Below, in pieces: positions 5,299-6,052 of a stretch of 6,052 nucleotides of DNA. Numbering within the stretch: position 1 is the stretch's first letter; the number at the start of each line of letters is the position of its first letter. Position numbers and translations under genes: made by a program. Source of the stretch: Planctomycetia bacterium. GTDB taxonomy: Bacteria > Planctomycetota > Phycisphaerae > Phycisphaerales > SM1A02. The stretch is from assembly GCA_005799205.1 (NCBI GenBank), contig SYHM01000027.1, positions 1 through 6,052 of the forward strand, written 5' to 3'. The notes under the pieces were generated by a model. The model was not told the DNA's origin, did no database searches, and was given only the letters and a program-made list of their open reading frames with translations.

Positions 5299-6052
5299 TT
5301 CGAACACCCGGCACACTTGTCATGCTCGCTTGCGTCAACTGCGTTGCGGCGGCCGATGTCTGTCAGAGCCCTTCTGCTGCGATCAGCGATCAGTTGATTG
5401 TTGGATCGATTGCAGGTGTCACGCCATCCGATCTTGCAACGCTGCTCGAGTCGTACGCACCAGGGCTTGAACTCACTCCAGAGGATGCGATTGCGCAGCG
5501 GCCCATTCATTTGCTCCACGCGTCGTGGCCCGTCGGATGGACTCTGCTTGAGATTGAAGGATGGATCGATGCGATGACTGTGCAAGGGCACCCATCGGTC
5601 GCGTGGCTCGAACTCGACTACACCCAGCAGATTCCTGGAGGCGGAACGGGGAGCATCTTCGTTGACCTGCTTCCAGACTTTGACGACTTTCTCGATCAGT
5701 ATTCGGGTCACTTGATTGGATCGACCGCTGCGCATGCGCGCGCAGATGGCACTGGAACAGTCGTTGCAGTCGTCGATACGGGACTTGACGCCTCACATCC
5801 CATGCTCGCTGATCGAGTCGCAGCAGGGGGATTTGACTTTGTCACTCGCTCACCCGACTTCAGCGACCGAGCAGATGGATCAGATAGTGATGGCGACGGC
5901 ATCGCGAACGAACTTGTTGGGCACGGCACATTTGTCTCGACGATTGTTCGACTCGCGGCTCCTGGTGCGAAGATTCTTCCGATCCGCGTACTCGACAGCG
6001 ATGGGAACGGGCGGTTGTGGACTCTTGCGCGCGGGCTGTACCACGCGATCGA
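5295..6052 (+). CDS. Exported subtilisin-family (S8) serine protease, N-terminal part, cut by window end
   Basis: The window holds the first 252 residues. The ATG at 5295 overlaps the TGA of the TPR-CHAT gene (ATGA), which decides the start. Residues 1-20 look like a Sec signal peptide (MIRTPGTLVMLACVNCVAAA) with likely cleavage near AAA/D. Residues about 32-112 resemble an inhibitor I9-type propeptide (opening DQLIVGSIAG, closing HPSVAWLELDYTQQ), which would fold and inhibit the enzyme before activation. The S8 catalytic domain begins near 140. Catalytic Asp161 lies in VVAVVDTGLDASHP and catalytic His210 in GHGTFVSTIV; the serine would fall beyond 6052. Between them is an Asp-rich loop (DGSDSDGDGIANE, 194-206) that looks like a calcium-binding insert. 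AAPGAKILPIRVLDSDGNG (221-239) is typical of the subtilase core. It should work outside the cytoplasm, unlike its CHAT operon partner. Family is firm; substrate and C-terminal domains cannot be seen. Confidence 0.93.
   Translation, partial: MIRTPGTLVMLACVNCVAAADVCQSPSAAISDQLIVGSIAGVTPSDLATLLESYAPGLELTPEDAIAQRPIHLLHASWPVGWTLLEIEGWIDAMTVQGHPSVAWLELDYTQQIPGGGTGSIFVDLLPDFDDFLDQYSGHLIGSTAAHARADGTGTVVAVVDTGLDASHPMLADRVAAGGFDFVTRSPDFSDRADGSDSDGDGIANELVGHGTFVSTIVRLAAPGAKILPIRVLDSDGNGRLWTLARGLYHAI

Larger units (their letters stand above)
1355..6052 (+). other. Probable four-gene operon: ECF sigma, unknown, TPR-CHAT, S8 protease
   Basis: Four plus-strand genes follow one another with a 48-bp gap, then GTGA (2599-2602) and ATGA (5295-5298) overlaps. 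No terminator hairpin with a T tract was seen between them. The operon may continue past 6052, since the last gene is incomplete. The promoter is presumed to lie in 1224-1354 and could be recognised by the sigma factor itself, as is common for ECF factors, but I see no clear promoter sequence. Confidence 0.8.

Noticed and set aside
5250..5735. Minus-strand open frame (161 codons) across the CHAT/S8 junction.
   Set aside because: It overlaps two well-supported plus-strand genes and its translation shows no recognisable domain.
1355..6052. A CRISPR array or Cas gene expected from the Craspase comparison.
   Set aside because: No direct repeats with spacers and no Cas-like protein occur in the window; the resemblance is limited to the TPR-CHAT plus sigma pairing.

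Overview
The window looks like a piece of a planctomycete chromosome, probably Phycisphaerae-like. The reasons are the moderately high GC content, a secreted protein ending in a dockerin/EF-hand-like 'D-N-D...VDG-DL...WG' tail of the kind common on Phycisphaerae exported proteins, and an ECF sigma factor beside a large TPR-CHAT protein. This assignment is inference from gene style; there is no rRNA or other marker in the window. I see no tRNA, rRNA, CRISPR array, insertion sequence or attachment site.

Layout: bases 1-43 are a strong intrinsic terminator read on the minus strand. It ends a monocistronic minus-strand gene (75-1223) for a secreted 382-residue protein. I read that protein as four degenerate PepSY-like repeats followed by a dockerin-like calcium-binding tail. 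A 131-bp divergent intergenic region (1224-1354) separates it from a plus-strand gene cluster that runs to the window edge: ECF sigma factor (1355-1915), a 212-residue protein of unknown function with a helical N-terminus and a small beta-rich C-terminal domain (1964-2602), an 899-residue TPR-CHAT cysteine-protease-like protein (2599-5298), and the N-terminal 252 residues of an exported subtilisin-family (S8) protease (5295 to beyond 6052). The last three genes are joined by GTGA and ATGA four-base stop/start overlaps, and the sigma gene lies 48 bp upstream on the same strand, so this is very probably one operon.

How they may work together: the operon pairs a transcription initiation factor with no recognisable membrane anti-sigma, a small cytosolic unknown, a caspase-like protease with an intact His771/Cys811 dyad behind about ten TPR repeats, and a secreted subtilase. 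The gene content partly resembles the type III-E CRISPR 'Craspase' module (TPR-CHAT protease, cleaved partner, ECF-type sigma) but without CRISPR parts. A reasonable working hypothesis is a protease-gated sigma-factor switch in which the TPR-CHAT protein senses a partner and cleaves or releases a regulator, perhaps the 212-residue protein. The subtilase would be an extracellular effector or second protease. That functional wiring is inference; the gene order, overlaps and catalytic residues are seen directly.
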